DNA of 64,000 nucleotides from Streptomyces pilosus (GTDB lineage: Bacteria > Actinomycetota > Actinomycetes > Streptomycetales > Streptomycetaceae): NCBI RefSeq assembly GCF_014649835.1, contig NZ_BMTU01000005.1:1-64000 (forward strand). Direction: 5' to 3'. Positions within the stretch are counted from its first letter, which is position 1. Each line of letters starts with the position of its first letter. The translations under genes and the position numbers were made by a program. This document shows, piece after piece, positions 1 through 8,962 of the stretch. The notes beneath the pieces are model-generated. The model was not told where the DNA came from and ran no database searches. It worked only from the letters and a program-made list of their open reading frames with translations.

Positions 1-503
1 CCGCGCAGCTGACCGGCGCGGACCATCCGCCGCCGCTGGAGGCGCTGTGCGACGAGGTGCTGGACATGCTCGGCCCGGGCGACCGGGACGACGACATCGC
101 GCTGCTCGCCGCCCGCTTCGACGGGATCGCGCCGAACGACGTGGCGTACTGGTTCCTGGAGCCGGAGGACGCGGCCCCCGGCCGGGCCCGCCGCCTGGCC
201 CGGCGGGCGCTGACCCGCTGGGGCATGGAGGAACTGAGCGACTCCGTGGAGCTGCTGGTCAGCGAGGTGGTGACGAACGCGGTGCGGTACGCCACGCGGC
301 CGGTCACGCTGCGGCTGCTGCGCACGGACGTGCTGCGCTGTGAGGTCGGTGACGACGTGCCGCAGCTGCCGCGGCTGCGGCAGGCACGCGCCACGGACGA
401 GGGCGGGCGCGGACTGTACCTGGTGAACCGGCTGGCCCGGCGCTGGGGCGCGACCCGGCTGAGCACGGGCAAGGTGGTGTGGTTCGAGCTGAACCACGGC
501 TGA
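1..503 (+). CDS. SpoIIE/PP2C-type phosphatase with RsbW-like ATPase domain, C-terminal part
   Basis: The gene enters from outside the window; the frame is open from base 3 to the TGA at 501-503, so about 166 codons are visible. The first residues end with GDRDDDIALLAARF, which looks like the closing acidic motif of a SpoIIE/PP2C phosphatase domain. The remaining ~130 residues look like a GHKL anti-sigma kinase domain: an N-box (ELLVSEVVTNAVRYA) and a G-box (GGRGLYLVNRLARRWG). Streptomyces has many such PP2C-ATPase fusions, often with N-terminal PAS/GAF sensors. They are thought to regulate anti-sigma/anti-anti-sigma switches. The sensor part cannot be seen here. It converges on the penicillin-binding protein gene, with a strong hairpin between them. 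Confidence 0.8.
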   Translation, partial: AQLTGADHPPPLEALCDEVLDMLGPGDRDDDIALLAARFDGIAPNDVAYWFLEPEDAAPGRARRLARRALTRWGMEELSDSVELLVSEVVTNAVRYATRPVTLRLLRTDVLRCEVGDDVPQLPRLRQARATDEGGRGLYLVNRLARRWGATRLSTGKVVWFELNHG

Positions 504-514
504 GCCGCGTACGG

Positions 515-554
515 CGCGAGGGGCGCCCGGTGTGGTCACCGGGCGCCCCTCGCG
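515..554. terminator. Bidirectional hairpin terminator between convergent genes
   Basis: A perfect inverted repeat has arms at 515-532 and 537-554 (18 bp) around a TGGT loop. It starts 12 bases after the stop of the ATPase gene and ends 28 bases before the stop of the convergent PBP gene. There is no T-run, as is usual for Streptomyces terminators. Confidence 0.8.
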
Positions 555-581
555 TCTCCCCGTCCGTCGGATCCGCCCGGG

Positions 582-2900
582 CTACTGGTCCCCGCCGAAC
601 TGGGGGTCGTCCGGGTCGCCCGGGATGCCGAGGGTCGGCGAGCCGGAGGGCGGTGTCTTCGTCGGCGGCGTGGACGTCGGCGGCTCGGAGGTCGGCGGCT
701 CGGACGTCGGCGGCGCGGACGAGGTCTCGGGCGGGGCCTCGGTGGTGGGCGCCCGGGTCGTCGGCTCCTGGCTCGGGGTGACCGAGGGCGACGGGGTGGC
801 CGACGGCGTACGGGTCGGCCGTACGGCGGCGCCCTGGTCGGTGTCCAGGTCGAACCTGCTGACCTCGTCCATGACGCCGAAGGTGTAGGCGGCCCAGATC
901 TCGGCGGGGAAACCACCGCCGTTGACGCGGTACTCGACACCGCCGGCCTTGTACATCGGCACCTGGTTCTGGTTCTCCGCGTCCTCGCCGAACAGGCCGA
1001 CCGAGGTGACCAGTTCCGGCGTGAAGCCGGTGAACCAGGCCGACTTGTTGTTGTCGGACGTGCCCGTCTTGCCGGCCACCTGCTGGCCGCCCCGCAGCGG
1101 GTTCTCCCGCACGGACCGCCGGGCCGTACCGTCGTCGACCACGCCGGTGAGCACGGAGGTCACCGTGTCGGCGGCGGCGCGGCTGACGACCTGGTCGCCG
1201 ACCGGGTCGGCGAACTCGACGCTGCGGCTGTTGTGCTCGACCGACTTCACCAGGGCCGGGGTGACCTTCTTGCCGTGGTTGGCGAGGGTGGCGTAGACGC
1301 CCGCCATCTCCAGCGGGCTCGCGCCCATGCTGCCCAGGGTCTGCGCGGGGACGGCCTCGACGCCCTCGGTGTCCATGCCGAGGTCGCCCGCGACCTTGAC
1401 AACCTCGGTCATGCCGACGTCGATGCCCATCTGCGCGAAGACCGAGTTGACGGACTTGTTCATCGCCTCCTGGACGGTGATGTCGCCGTAGTCGATGTCG
1501 TCCTCGTTGGGGGGCGCGAAGCCGACCTTGCGGTCGCCGTCCCGCACGGGGCGCTTGCTGGTGCCGTCGTAGATCGTGTCGGCCCGGATCGGCACGCCGC
1601 CCTGGGTCTCGGCGCCCTGGTCCACGGCCGCGGCGAGGATGACCGGCTTGAAGGTGGAGGCCGGCTGGTAGTCGTCGCGGGTGGCGTTGTTGGTGAAGTG
1701 CTTGACGTAGTCCACGCCGCCGTACATCGCCACGACCGCGCCCGTCTTCGGGTTCACGGAGACGGCACCGGCCTGGACGTCGGCGTCGACCGCGCGCTTC
1801 TCCGGGTCGAGCTTGCTGGTCAGCTTGGCCTTGACCGCCTTCTCCAGCGCGGCCTGCTTCTTCTTGTCGATGTTGACCGTGATGGTGTAGCCACCGAGGT
1901 CGAGCAGGGCGTCGGCCTGCTTCATGTCCTCCGCGATGCCCTGTTCGACGAACTGCCGCTTGACCGCGTTGTTGGCCGCCTCGACCACGTAGCCGGTCTG
2001 GCCCTCCATCCCGGGGGCGGCCTTCGGCTCCTTGGGGACGGGGAACTCCATGCCCTGACGGTCGCCGGCGCTCAGCCACTTCTGCTCGACCATGTTGTCC
2101 AGGACGTAGTTCCAGCGCTCCTGGACGAGCTTCTTGCCGCTCTCGCCGGCGACGGCCCAGTCGTACTGGCTCGGCGCCTGGAGCACCGCGGCGAGGTAGG
2201 CGCCCTGCTCCACCGTCAGGTCCTCGGCGTCGACACGGTAGTAGGCCTGTGCGGCGGCCTGGATACCGTAGGCGCCGCGGCCGTAGTAGCTGGTGTTGAT
2301 GTAGCCCGCGAGGATGTAGTCCTTGGACTTCTCCCGGTCCAGCTTCAGGGAGATGACCACTTCCTTCATCTTGCGCGTGACGGTCTGTTCCTGCGACAGG
2401 TAGTAGTTCTTGACGTACTGCTGGGTGATCGTCGAACCACCCTGTGCGCCCTTGCCGGAGAGCGTGTTGAACACACCCCGCGCGGTGCCCTTGATGTCGA
2501 CGCCGGAGTCCTTGTAGAAGGTCTTGTTCTCGGCGGCGACGAAGGTGCGCTGCACGTCCTTGGGGACCCGGGCGAGGTCGACGATCTCGCGGTTGAAGCC
2601 GCTGCGGGCCATGATCGAGCCGTCGGTGTACTTGTAGACGTTGCCCTGCGACTCCGCCTCGGCGTTCCCCTCGGGGATGTCGATCACCATGTACAGCACG
2701 ATGAAGGCGCCCATGCCGAGCAGGCAGAGGCCGAAGAAGGTGCCGACGATCTTCTTCCAGGTGAAGAGCCGGCGTATGCCGGTGCGGCCGGTGGCGCCCG
2801 ACGAGCTGCGGCCCGTGGGTGCCGCACGGCGCCCGCCGCGCTGTCGTGCGCGTCTTTCTTCCGCTCGTCCCATGCGCCCGTTCCGCTCCGCTTCGTTCAT
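582..2900 (-). CDS. Class A penicillin-binding protein (bifunctional transglycosylase/transpeptidase)
   Basis: A 772-residue membrane-anchored peptidoglycan polymerase and cross-linker acting outside the cell. A basic cytoplasmic tail (1-50) precedes one membrane segment (~51-74). The GT51 transglycosylase domain shows AAENKTFY with the likely catalytic Glu124, GGSTITQQYVKN (154-165), RKMKEVVISLKLDREK and the INTSYYGRGAYGIQ motif near 201-214. The transpeptidase domain carries STFK (Ser415 nucleophile), SVN (483-485) and KTGT (611-614). The last ~80 residues are a Pro/Thr/Ser-rich extracellular tail, common in actinobacterial PBPs. No good ribosome site precedes the ATG at 2900. An internal ATG at 2873 is an alternative start and would not touch any domain. 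Confidence 0.93.
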   Translation of the reverse strand: MNEAERNGRMGRAEERRARQRGGRRAAPTGRSSSGATGRTGIRRLFTWKKIVGTFFGLCLLGMGAFIVLYMVIDIPEGNAEAESQGNVYKYTDGSIMARSGFNREIVDLARVPKDVQRTFVAAENKTFYKDSGVDIKGTARGVFNTLSGKGAQGGSTITQQYVKNYYLSQEQTVTRKMKEVVISLKLDREKSKDYILAGYINTSYYGRGAYGIQAAAQAYYRVDAEDLTVEQGAYLAAVLQAPSQYDWAVAGESGKKLVQERWNYVLDNMVEQKWLSAGDRQGMEFPVPKEPKAAPGMEGQTGYVVEAANNAVKRQFVEQGIAEDMKQADALLDLGGYTITVNIDKKKQAALEKAVKAKLTSKLDPEKRAVDADVQAGAVSVNPKTGAVVAMYGGVDYVKHFTNNATRDDYQPASTFKPVILAAAVDQGAETQGGVPIRADTIYDGTSKRPVRDGDRKVGFAPPNEDDIDYGDITVQEAMNKSVNSVFAQMGIDVGMTEVVKVAGDLGMDTEGVEAVPAQTLGSMGASPLEMAGVYATLANHGKKVTPALVKSVEHNSRSVEFADPVGDQVVSRAAADTVTSVLTGVVDDGTARRSVRENPLRGGQQVAGKTGTSDNNKSAWFTGFTPELVTSVGLFGEDAENQNQVPMYKAGGVEYRVNGGGFPAEIWAAYTFGVMDEVSRFDLDTDQGAAVRPTRTPSATPSPSVTPSQEPTTRAPTTEAPPETSSAPPTSEPPTSEPPTSTPPTKTPPSGSPTLGIPGDPDDPQFGGDQ

Positions 2901-3065
2901 GTGTGCTCGACTGCCACACAGGTTCGCCGCTCAGGTCAGCTCAGAAAGCTAACACCGGGAGCTATGACAAAGGGCTGCTGATGCGGTCGTTACGGACGTG
3001 ACAATCAGCACCCGTCTCAAAGGAACCGACGTACGAGGGGCCCGCGGGGTTGCCGCGATCGGGTA

Positions 3066-3079
3066 AAGTGATATCACTT
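3066..3079. promoter_or_regulatory. 14-bp perfect palindrome upstream of the SPFH gene
   Basis: AAGTGATATCACTT is a perfect dyad 54 bases before the likely SPFH start and 165 bases from the divergent PBP start. It is AT-rich against a very GC-rich background and looks like an operator. The regulator is unknown. The ribbon-helix-helix protein encoded downstream is a candidate for autoregulation, which is inference. Confidence 0.5.
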
Positions 3080-3132
3080 AGCTAGGCAGGCGCTAGCCCA
3101 TGGCGGGCGCCCGGAGAAACGGGGGATCACCC

Positions 3133-4068
3133 ATGTCCACGCACGACACGCAGGTCACGGCCGATGTGCCGGAGATGCCGGCCCCGCGCGTCCGGGAGGT
3201 CCCGGCGCACAGCATCGGCGGCGGACTGGCGCTGGCTCTCGGCCTGGTCGGACTGCTGACCGGCACGGCGCTGATCGTCACCGCCACGGCGGTCACCGCG
3301 ACCGGCGCCAAGGCCGCCCTGATCACCGGCGGCATCCTGATCGGGATCGCCGCGTTCCTCGCGATGTGCGGGCTGAACATGGTGGCGCCGGGCGAGGCCC
3401 GGGTGGTGCAGCTCTTCGGCCGCTACCGGGGGACGATCCGCCAGGACGGCCTGCGCTGGGTGAACCCCCTCACCACGCGCCACAAGATCTCCACGCGGGT
3501 GCGCAACCACGAGACCGCCGTACTGAAGGTGAACGACGCCTACGGCAACCCCATCGAGCTGGCCGCGGTCGTGGTGTGGCGGGTGGAGGACACCGCGCAG
3601 GCCACCTTCGAGGTGGACGACTACGTCGAGTTCGTCTCCACCCAGACCGAGGCGGCCGTGCGGCACATCGCCATCGAGTACCCCTACGACGCCCACGACG
3701 AGGACGGCCTGTCGCTGCGCGGCAACGCCGAGGAGATCACCGAGAAGCTCGCCGTCGAACTGCGCGCGCGGGTGGACGCGGCGGGCGTGCAGATCATCGA
3801 GTCCCGTTTCACCCACCTCGCCTACGCGCCCGAGATCGCCTCGGCGATGCTCCAGCGGCAGCAGGCCGGCGCGGTCGTGGCGGCGCGGCAGCAGATCGTG
3901 GAGGGTGCCGTGGGCATGGTCGAGTCGGCCCTGGACCGGATCCAGGAGCAGGGCATCGTGGAGCTCGACGCGGAACGGAAGGCGGCGATGGTGTCCAACC
4001 TGATGGTGGTGCTGTGCGGCGACCGCTCGGCGCAGCCGGTCCTCAACACCGGGACGCTCTACCAGTGA
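3133..4068 (+). CDS. SPFH/Band 7 (stomatin/prohibitin-type) membrane protein
   Basis: A 311-residue protein. The ATG at 3133 is preceded by GGGGGA with 6-base spacing, so I prefer it to the upstream ATG at 3100. Two hydrophobic segments lie near residues 25-75 ([13 protein letters not shown] and [15 protein letters not shown]). The SPFH domain follows: [20 protein letters not shown], then [14 protein letters not shown] and a helical stretch. Such proteins form membrane scaffolds. The exact role in Streptomyces is unknown. The stop overlaps the next gene by 4 bases (GTGA), which indicates translational coupling with the small DNA-binding-like protein. Confidence 0.88.
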   Translation: MSTHDTQVTADVPEMPAPRVREVPAHSIGGGLALALGLVGLLTGTALIVTATAVTATGAKAALITGGILIGIAAFLAMCGLNMVAPGEARVVQLFGRYRGTIRQDGLRWVNPLTTRHKISTRVRNHETAVLKVNDAYGNPIELAAVVVWRVEDTAQATFEVDDYVEFVSTQTEAAVRHIAIEYPYDAHDEDGLSLRGNAEEITEKLAVELRARVDAAGVQIIESRFTHLAYAPEIASAMLQRQQAGAVVAARQQIVEGAVGMVESALDRIQEQGIVELDAERKAAMVSNLMVVLCGDRSAQPVLNTGTLYQ

Positions 4069-4322
4069 CGGCTCCGTCCGGGGGCCCGGCCCCCCAGGGT
4101 CGGCCGCAGCGCAAGCAGGTGCTGCTGCGGCTCGACCCGTCGGTGTACGAGGCGCTGGCCCGCTGGGCGAACGACGAGCTGCGCTCGGCCAACGCGCAGA
4201 TCGAGTTCCTGTTGCGGCGGGCCCTCGCGGAGGCGGGGCGGCTACCCGGCGAGACCGGCCCCCTGCCCCGCCGCGGACGTCCGCCCGGGGGCTCCTCCCC
4301 CGGTTCCCCGCCGCCCGGCTGA
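4065..4322 (+). CDS. Small ribbon-helix-helix (Arc/HicB-like) protein
   Basis: 85 residues from a GTG at 4065 that overlaps the SPFH stop. The central part, KQVLLRLDPSVYEALARWAND, followed by a helix (RSANAQIEFLLRRAL), fits a ribbon-helix-helix fold: a beta strand with alternating residues, then two helices. The C-terminal ~30 residues are Pro/Gly/Arg-rich and look disordered. Similar small proteins are often labelled HicB-family antitoxin-like, but no toxin gene is adjacent. A role in recognising the palindrome at 3066 or linking SPFH rafts to DNA is speculative. Confidence 0.75.
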   Translation: MTAPSGGPAPQGRPQRKQVLLRLDPSVYEALARWANDELRSANAQIEFLLRRALAEAGRLPGETGPLPRRGRPPGGSSPGSPPPG

Positions 4323-4406
4323 ACGGCCCGGCCGGCCCGGTAGCAGAACCGTGACAATCGGCCCCCACCAGGAGGTTCGCACACCTCGAAGGCTTCTGCA
4401 CACGCG

Positions 4407-4441
4407 GTGTATACACAGTGCGTATACACGGTGTGTAGAGT
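4407..4441. promoter_or_regulatory. Twin palindromic operator and promoter of the PadR operon
   Basis: GTGTATACAC (4407-4416) is a perfect palindrome, and CGTATACACG (4421-4430) repeats its GTATAC core 13 bases on. A -10-like TAGAGT lies at 4436-4441, only 7 bases before the ATG at 4449. There is no ribosome-binding site, so the transcript is probably leaderless and the operator overlaps the promoter. This layout fits PadR autorepression. Confidence 0.6.
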
Positions 4442-4448
4442 GCTCGGC

Positions 4449-4973
4449 ATGTCCATCGGTCACACCCTCCTGGGGCTCCTGGAGTCCGGCCCGCGCCACG
4501 GTTACGACCTGAAGCGGGCCTTCGACGAGAAGTTCGGTCACGACCGGCCGCTGCACTACGGCCAGGTCTACTCGACGATGTCCCGCCTGCTGAAGAACGG
4601 GCTCGTCGAAGTCGACGGCATCGAGGCCGGCGGCGGCCCCGAGCGGAAGCGGTACGCGATCACCGAGGCCGGCATCACCGATGTCGAGCGCTGGCTCGCC
4701 ACGCCGGAGAAGCCGGAGCCGTACCTCCAGTCGACCCTCTACACCAAGGTCGTCCTGGCGCTGCTCACCAGCCGTGACGCCGCCGACGTCCTCGACACGC
4801 AGCGCTCGGAGCACCTGCGCAGCATGCGGATCCTCACCGACCGCAAGCGCAGGGGCGATCTCGCCGACCAGCTCATCTGCGACCACGCCCTCTTCCACCT
4901 CGAGGCCGACCTGCGCTGGCTGGAGCTGACCGCGGCGCGTCTCGACAAGCTCCGTGAGGCGGTGGCCCGATGA
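4449..4973 (+). CDS. PadR family transcriptional regulator
   Basis: 174 residues. The N-terminal winged helix shows the PadR signature: MSIGHTLLGLLESGPRHGYD, then HYGQVYSTMSRLLKNGLVE. A C-terminal helical dimerisation region follows (PYLQSTLYTKVVLALL). PadR proteins repress nearby transporter genes and lose DNA binding on contact with a ligand. This gene overlaps the downstream ABC ATPase by ATGA, so it very likely controls that transporter and itself. The ATG at 4449 was chosen because the homology starts there and a -10-like element sits just upstream. The earlier ATG at 4407 lies inside the operator. Confidence 0.9.
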   Translation: MSIGHTLLGLLESGPRHGYDLKRAFDEKFGHDRPLHYGQVYSTMSRLLKNGLVEVDGIEAGGGPERKRYAITEAGITDVERWLATPEKPEPYLQSTLYTKVVLALLTSRDAADVLDTQRSEHLRSMRILTDRKRRGDLADQLICDHALFHLEADLRWLELTAARLDKLREAVAR

Positions 4974-5665
4974 CCACGACCCCTCCCCCCGGTTCCCTGC
5001 TCGTCGCCCGGGACCTGCGCAAGGTGTACGGCCCGACGACCGCGCTCGACGGCGCGGCCTTCTCCATCCACCCCGGCGAGGTCGTCGCCGTGATGGGGCC
5101 CTCCGGTTCGGGCAAGTCCACGCTGCTGCACTGCCTCGCCGGGATCGTCACCCCCGACTCCGGGTCGATCCTGTACGACGGACGCGAGCTGACCGCCATG
5201 AGCGACTCCGAGCGCAGCGCGCTCCGGCGCTCGGAGTTCGGTTTCGTCTTCCAGTTCGGGCAGCTCGTGCCGGAGCTCACCTGCGTGGAGAACGTGGCCC
5301 TGCCGATGCGGCTGAACGGCACGCCGCGCAAGGAGGCCGAGCGGGCCGCGCTGGCCTGGATGGAGCGCCTGGAGGTCGACGACGTCCGCGGCAAGCGGCC
5401 CGGCGAGGTGTCCGGCGGTCAGGGCCAGCGGGTCGCCGTGGCGCGGGCCCTGGTCACCGGCCCGCGGCTGCTGTTCGCCGACGAGCCGACCGGCGCGCTG
5501 GACTCCCTCAACGGCGAACGGGTGATGGAGCTGCTCACCGAGGCCGCCCGGTCCGCCAACGCCGCCGTCGTCCTCGTCACGCACGAGGCGCGGGTGGCCG
5601 CCTACTCCGACCGAGAGATCGTCGTGCGCGACGGCAGGTCCCGGGACATGGAGCGCGTCGTATGA
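4970..5665 (+). CDS. ABC transporter ATP-binding protein (MacB/LolD type)
   Basis: 231 residues, a complete ATPase: Walker A GPSGSGKS (43-50), Q-loop in FGFVFQFGQLVPELT, signature VSGGQGQR, Walker B LLFADEPTGALD and the switch histidine in VLVTHEAR. The family pairs with FtsX-type permeases for efflux of peptides, antibiotics or lipoproteins, or for mechanosensing. It overlaps both neighbours by 4 bases (ATGA at each side), so PadR, ATPase and permease form one coupled operon. The substrate cannot be told from sequence. Confidence 0.93.
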   Translation: MTTTPPPGSLLVARDLRKVYGPTTALDGAAFSIHPGEVVAVMGPSGSGKSTLLHCLAGIVTPDSGSILYDGRELTAMSDSERSALRRSEFGFVFQFGQLVPELTCVENVALPMRLNGTPRKEAERAALAWMERLEVDDVRGKRPGEVSGGQGQRVAVARALVTGPRLLFADEPTGALDSLNGERVMELLTEAARSANAAVVLVTHEARVAAYSDREIVVRDGRSRDMERVV

Positions 5666-7995
5666 GTGCCGCTCAGTGGGCGCGGGACCTCGGCATGGGG
5701 CTGCGGTTCGCCTTCGCCGGGGGCCGCGAGGGCTGGACCCGGGCCCTGCTCACCGCGGTCGGGGTGGGGCTGGGCGTGGCGCTGCTGCTGCTCACCACCG
5801 CCCTGCCCGCCGCACTGGCGGAGCGCGACCGGCGGGAGGAGGGCCGCCTCAACTACACCTACGGCGAGCAGATCGCGCGGGCCGACGACACCCTGATGAC
5901 GGCGGACACCAACACGGAGTTCGGCGGCCGGGACATCCGCGGCCGGCTGCTGGAGCCGGAGGGCGACAAGGCCCCGCTGCCGCCCGGCCTGCGGGAGTTC
6001 CCCGCCCCGGGCGACATGCTGGTCTCCCCCGCGCTGAAGGAGCTCCTCGACTCCGGCGACGGCGCGCTGCTGCGGGAGCGGCTGCCGTACGACATCGTGG
6101 GCACGATCGGCGAGCAGGGCCTGATCGGGTCGCAGGAACTCGCCTACTACGCGGGCGCCCAGGGCCTCGCGGACCGGGCCGGCGACGGGCTGGTGGGCCG
6201 CATCGACTCCTTCGGGGACCCCAACCCCACCGAGGAGGAGATGGACCCGGTCCTCATGCTGCTGATCCTGGTCGTCTTCGTGGTGCTGCTGATGCCGGTC
6301 GCCGTGTTCATCGCCGCGGCCGTGCGCTTCGGCGGCGAGCGGCGCGACCGCCGGCTGGCGGCGCTGCGGCTGGTCGGCTCCGACGGCGGGATGACCCGGC
6401 GGATCGCGGCGGGGGAGGCGCTCGGCGGGGCCCTGCTGGGGCTGGTGTTCGGCACCGCGTTCTTCCTGGCGGGGCGTGAGTTCGCGGCGTCCGTCGAAGT
6501 GTTCCGGATCAGTGTCTTCCCGAGCTATCTGAACCCCTCGCCGCTGCTGGCGCTGCTGGTCGCGGTGGCGGTCCCGGCGGCCGCGGTGCTGGTGACCCTG
6601 CTGGCGCTGCGCGGGGTGGTCATCGAGCCGCTGGGTGTGGTGCGCACGGCGCGGCCGGCCCGCCGCCGGCTGTGGTGGCGGCTGCTGTTCCCGCTGGCCG
6701 GCGTCGTCATGCTGGTCCCCATGCTCGGCCAGGGCAAGGAGAACGGGGAGTTCAACGGATACCTGGTCACCGGTGGTGTCATCTGCCTGCTCGTCGGCGT
6801 CACCGCGCTGCTGCCGTGGTTCGTGGAGACGGTCGTCGCCCGGCTCGGCTCCGGCAGCGTGTCCTGGCAGCTGGCCGTGCGCCGGCTCCAGCTGAGCAGC
6901 GGCACGGCGGCACGCATGGTCAACGGCATCGCCGTGGCCGTGGCCGGTGCGATCGCCCTGCAGATGCTGTTCGCCGGGGTGGAGGCCGACTACACCAAGG
7001 AGACCGGCTACGACGTGTCGCTGGCGCAGATGCAGGTCCGGGTGCCGGAGGGCACCGAGATCGACGCGGCCACGGCGAAGCTGGCGGAGACCGAGGGCGT
7101 CCGCAAGGTCTACCCGCTGTCCGAGGGGTACTTCGCCGACCGCCCGTACACCGAGGAACCGCAGCGCAGTGCCCAGCTGACCGTCGGCGACTGCGCGACC
7201 CTGCGCGAGGTGGCGAAGCTGCCCTCGTGCGCGGACGGCGACGTGTTCGCGGTGCAGGGCGGCGAGCACGACACCGACACGCCGTCGCTGAGCAGGCCGG
7301 GCCAGAAGCTGTACGCGGAGGTGCCGTCCCCCGGCGAGGAGATGAAGGAGGTCGAGTGGACCGTCCCCGGGGCGCTGAAGGAGGCCGCCTCCGTCGAGGA
7401 CCCGACCGGGACGAAGCGCGGCGGTTTCCTGCTGACCCGCGGGGCGATGCCCGACGACCTGGCCGAAGCGGTGCGGGGCCAGCTGTACCTGGCGATCGAC
7501 GACTCGGTGCCGCACGCCCGTGAGCACGTGCGCAACACGGCGGCCGCGATCGACCCGCTGTCCGATCCGATGACCTGGTCCGCGACCGAGCGGACCGAGC
7601 GCTTCGACACCATCCGCACGGGCCTGTTCGTCGGCGCCGCCGCCGTCCTGGCGCTGATCGGGGCGAGCCTGCTGGTCTCCCAGCTGGAGCAGTTGCGCGA
7701 ACGCCGCAAGCTGCTGGCCGCGCTGGTCGCCTTCGGCACCCGGCGGCGCACGCTGAGCCTGTCGGTGCTGTGGCAGACGGCCGTCCCGATCGGTCTGGGA
7801 CTGCTGCTGGCCGCGGCCGTGGGCATCACCCTGGGCGCGGTGCTGCTGCGGATGACCGCCACACCGGTCGGCGTGGACTGGCCGAGCGTCCTGCAGATGA
7901 CCGGCATCGGCGCGGGCGTCGTCCTCGTGGTGACCCTGCTGAGCCTGCCCCCGCTGCTGCGCATGATGCGCCCGGACGGGCTGCGCACGGAGTAG
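5662..7995 (+). CDS. FtsX-like ABC transporter permease
   Basis: 777 residues starting at the ATG that overlaps the ATPase stop. It has a first membrane helix near residue 30 (LLTAVGVGLGVALLLL), an extracellular region, then an FtsX unit of three helices (~200-330). A second large extracellular domain follows (residues ~440-630, with two Cys in the DCATLREVAKLPSCADG segment). A final three-helix FtsX unit ends the protein. This duplicated FtsX layout is typical of single-subunit permeases paired with MacB-type ATPases. It probably exports or senses a cell-envelope compound. Confidence 0.88.
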   Translation: MSAAQWARDLGMGLRFAFAGGREGWTRALLTAVGVGLGVALLLLTTALPAALAERDRREEGRLNYTYGEQIARADDTLMTADTNTEFGGRDIRGRLLEPEGDKAPLPPGLREFPAPGDMLVSPALKELLDSGDGALLRERLPYDIVGTIGEQGLIGSQELAYYAGAQGLADRAGDGLVGRIDSFGDPNPTEEEMDPVLMLLILVVFVVLLMPVAVFIAAAVRFGGERRDRRLAALRLVGSDGGMTRRIAAGEALGGALLGLVFGTAFFLAGREFAASVEVFRISVFPSYLNPSPLLALLVAVAVPAAAVLVTLLALRGVVIEPLGVVRTARPARRRLWWRLLFPLAGVVMLVPMLGQGKENGEFNGYLVTGGVICLLVGVTALLPWFVETVVARLGSGSVSWQLAVRRLQLSSGTAARMVNGIAVAVAGAIALQMLFAGVEADYTKETGYDVSLAQMQVRVPEGTEIDAATAKLAETEGVRKVYPLSEGYFADRPYTEEPQRSAQLTVGDCATLREVAKLPSCADGDVFAVQGGEHDTDTPSLSRPGQKLYAEVPSPGEEMKEVEWTVPGALKEAASVEDPTGTKRGGFLLTRGAMPDDLAEAVRGQLYLAIDDSVPHAREHVRNTAAAIDPLSDPMTWSATERTERFDTIRTGLFVGAAAVLALIGASLLVSQLEQLRERRKLLAALVAFGTRRRTLSLSVLWQTAVPIGLGLLLAAAVGITLGAVLLRMTATPVGVDWPSVLQMTGIGAGVVLVVTLLSLPPLLRMMRPDGLRTE

Positions 7996-7997
7996 GA

Positions 7998-8041
7998 CCG
8001 GTACGGACCGCGGGCGTTCAGCCTCCCACGGTCCGCACCGG
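7998..8041. terminator. Convergent hairpin terminator (ABC permease / oxyR)
   Basis: Arms at 7998-8010 and 8029-8041 pair over 13 positions with one mismatch. The hairpin begins right after the permease stop and covers the last codons of oxyR, so it probably serves both convergent genes. Confidence 0.6.
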
Positions 8042-8962
8042 CAGGTCCCGCAGCGCCTCGCGCAGCGCCGACGCCAGCTGCTCGTACTCCGCCGCCCTCG
8101 CCGCGCCCGTGCGCATGGCGAGGGCGATGCGGCGGGTGGGGGCCGGGTCGGTGAAACAGCCGGTGAGCAGGCGGCTGGAGCGGGTGGTCTCGACGTCGAC
8201 GGCGGTGCGCGGCAGCAGCGTCACCCCCAGGCCGCCCGCCACCAGCTGGACCAGCGTGGAGAGTCCGGCCGCCGTGGTGGTGGCCGCGACGCCGGTGCGG
8301 CCGGCCTCGCGGCAGATCTCCAGGGCCTGGTCGCGCAGGCAGTGGCCCTCGTCCAGCAGGAGCAGGTTCAGCTCGCGCAGCACGTCCCGGGGTATGCCCC
8401 GCCGTCCGCCGAGCCGGTGCCCGGGCGGGGTGACCAGCACGAAGTCCTCGTCGAACAGCGGGATCTCGATCACTCCGGGGGCACCGAGGGGCACGGCGAG
8501 CAGCAGCAGGTCCAGCCGGCCGGCGGCCAGTCCGTCGAGCAGGCTGGCGGTCTGCTCCTCGTGCACCTGGAGGTCGAGCTGCGGATAGCGGTCGTGCACC
8601 AGCCGCAGCACGGTGGGCAGCACGTACGGGGCGACCGTGGGGATGACCCCGAGGCGCAGCGCCCCGGTGAAGGGCGCCCGCAGCGCGTCGGCCTCCTCCA
8701 GCAGCGCCGCGACCTCCTCCAGCACGGCCTTGGCGCGGGGGGCGAGGCGCTCACCGGCCGGGGAGAGCAGTACCTTCCGCGTCGTACGCTCGACGAGCGT
8801 GACACCGAGTGTCTCCTCCAGCGCGGCCACCGCTCCCGACAGCGCCGGCTGGCTCGTGCCGGTCGCCGCCGCGGCGTCCCGGAAGTGCAGATGCTCGGCC
8901 ACCGCGGCGAACGCCCGCAGCTGGGCGAGGCTGGGCTGCCTGCGCCTGTTACCCGCAGTCAC
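8018..8962 (-). CDS. oxyR: LysR-type peroxide regulator OxyR
   Basis: 314 residues from a GTG at 8962 preceded by GGAGG with 9-base spacing. The N-terminal HTH reads PSLAQLRAFAAVAEHLHFRDAA then SQPALSGAVAALEETLGVTLVERTTRKV. The effector domain contains LLLLDEGHCLRDQALEICREAG, whose two cysteines sit where the redox-switch cysteines of OxyR lie. The gene is divergent from ahpC-ahpD across 133 bases, the arrangement known in Streptomyces, where OxyR activates ahpCD and itself under peroxide stress. Confidence 0.9.
   Translation of the reverse strand: MTAGNRRRQPSLAQLRAFAAVAEHLHFRDAAAATGTSQPALSGAVAALEETLGVTLVERTTRKVLLSPAGERLAPRAKAVLEEVAALLEEADALRAPFTGALRLGVIPTVAPYVLPTVLRLVHDRYPQLDLQVHEEQTASLLDGLAAGRLDLLLLAVPLGAPGVIEIPLFDEDFVLVTPPGHRLGGRRGIPRDVLRELNLLLLDEGHCLRDQALEICREAGRTGVAATTTAAGLSTLVQLVAGGLGVTLLPRTAVDVETTRSSRLLTGCFTDPAPTRRIALAMRTGAARAAEYEQLASALREALRDLPVRTVGG

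Noticed and set aside
304..2919. 871-residue minus-strand reading frame over the PBP gene
   Set aside because: It shares the strand but another frame with the PBP. Its composition is Arg/Gly/Pro-rich without any domain. Typical shadow frame of GC-rich DNA.
1233..2981. 582-residue plus-strand frame opposite the PBP gene
   Set aside because: Antisense shadow of the PBP, rich in Val/Leu/Gly/Arg, with no ribosome site or known domain.
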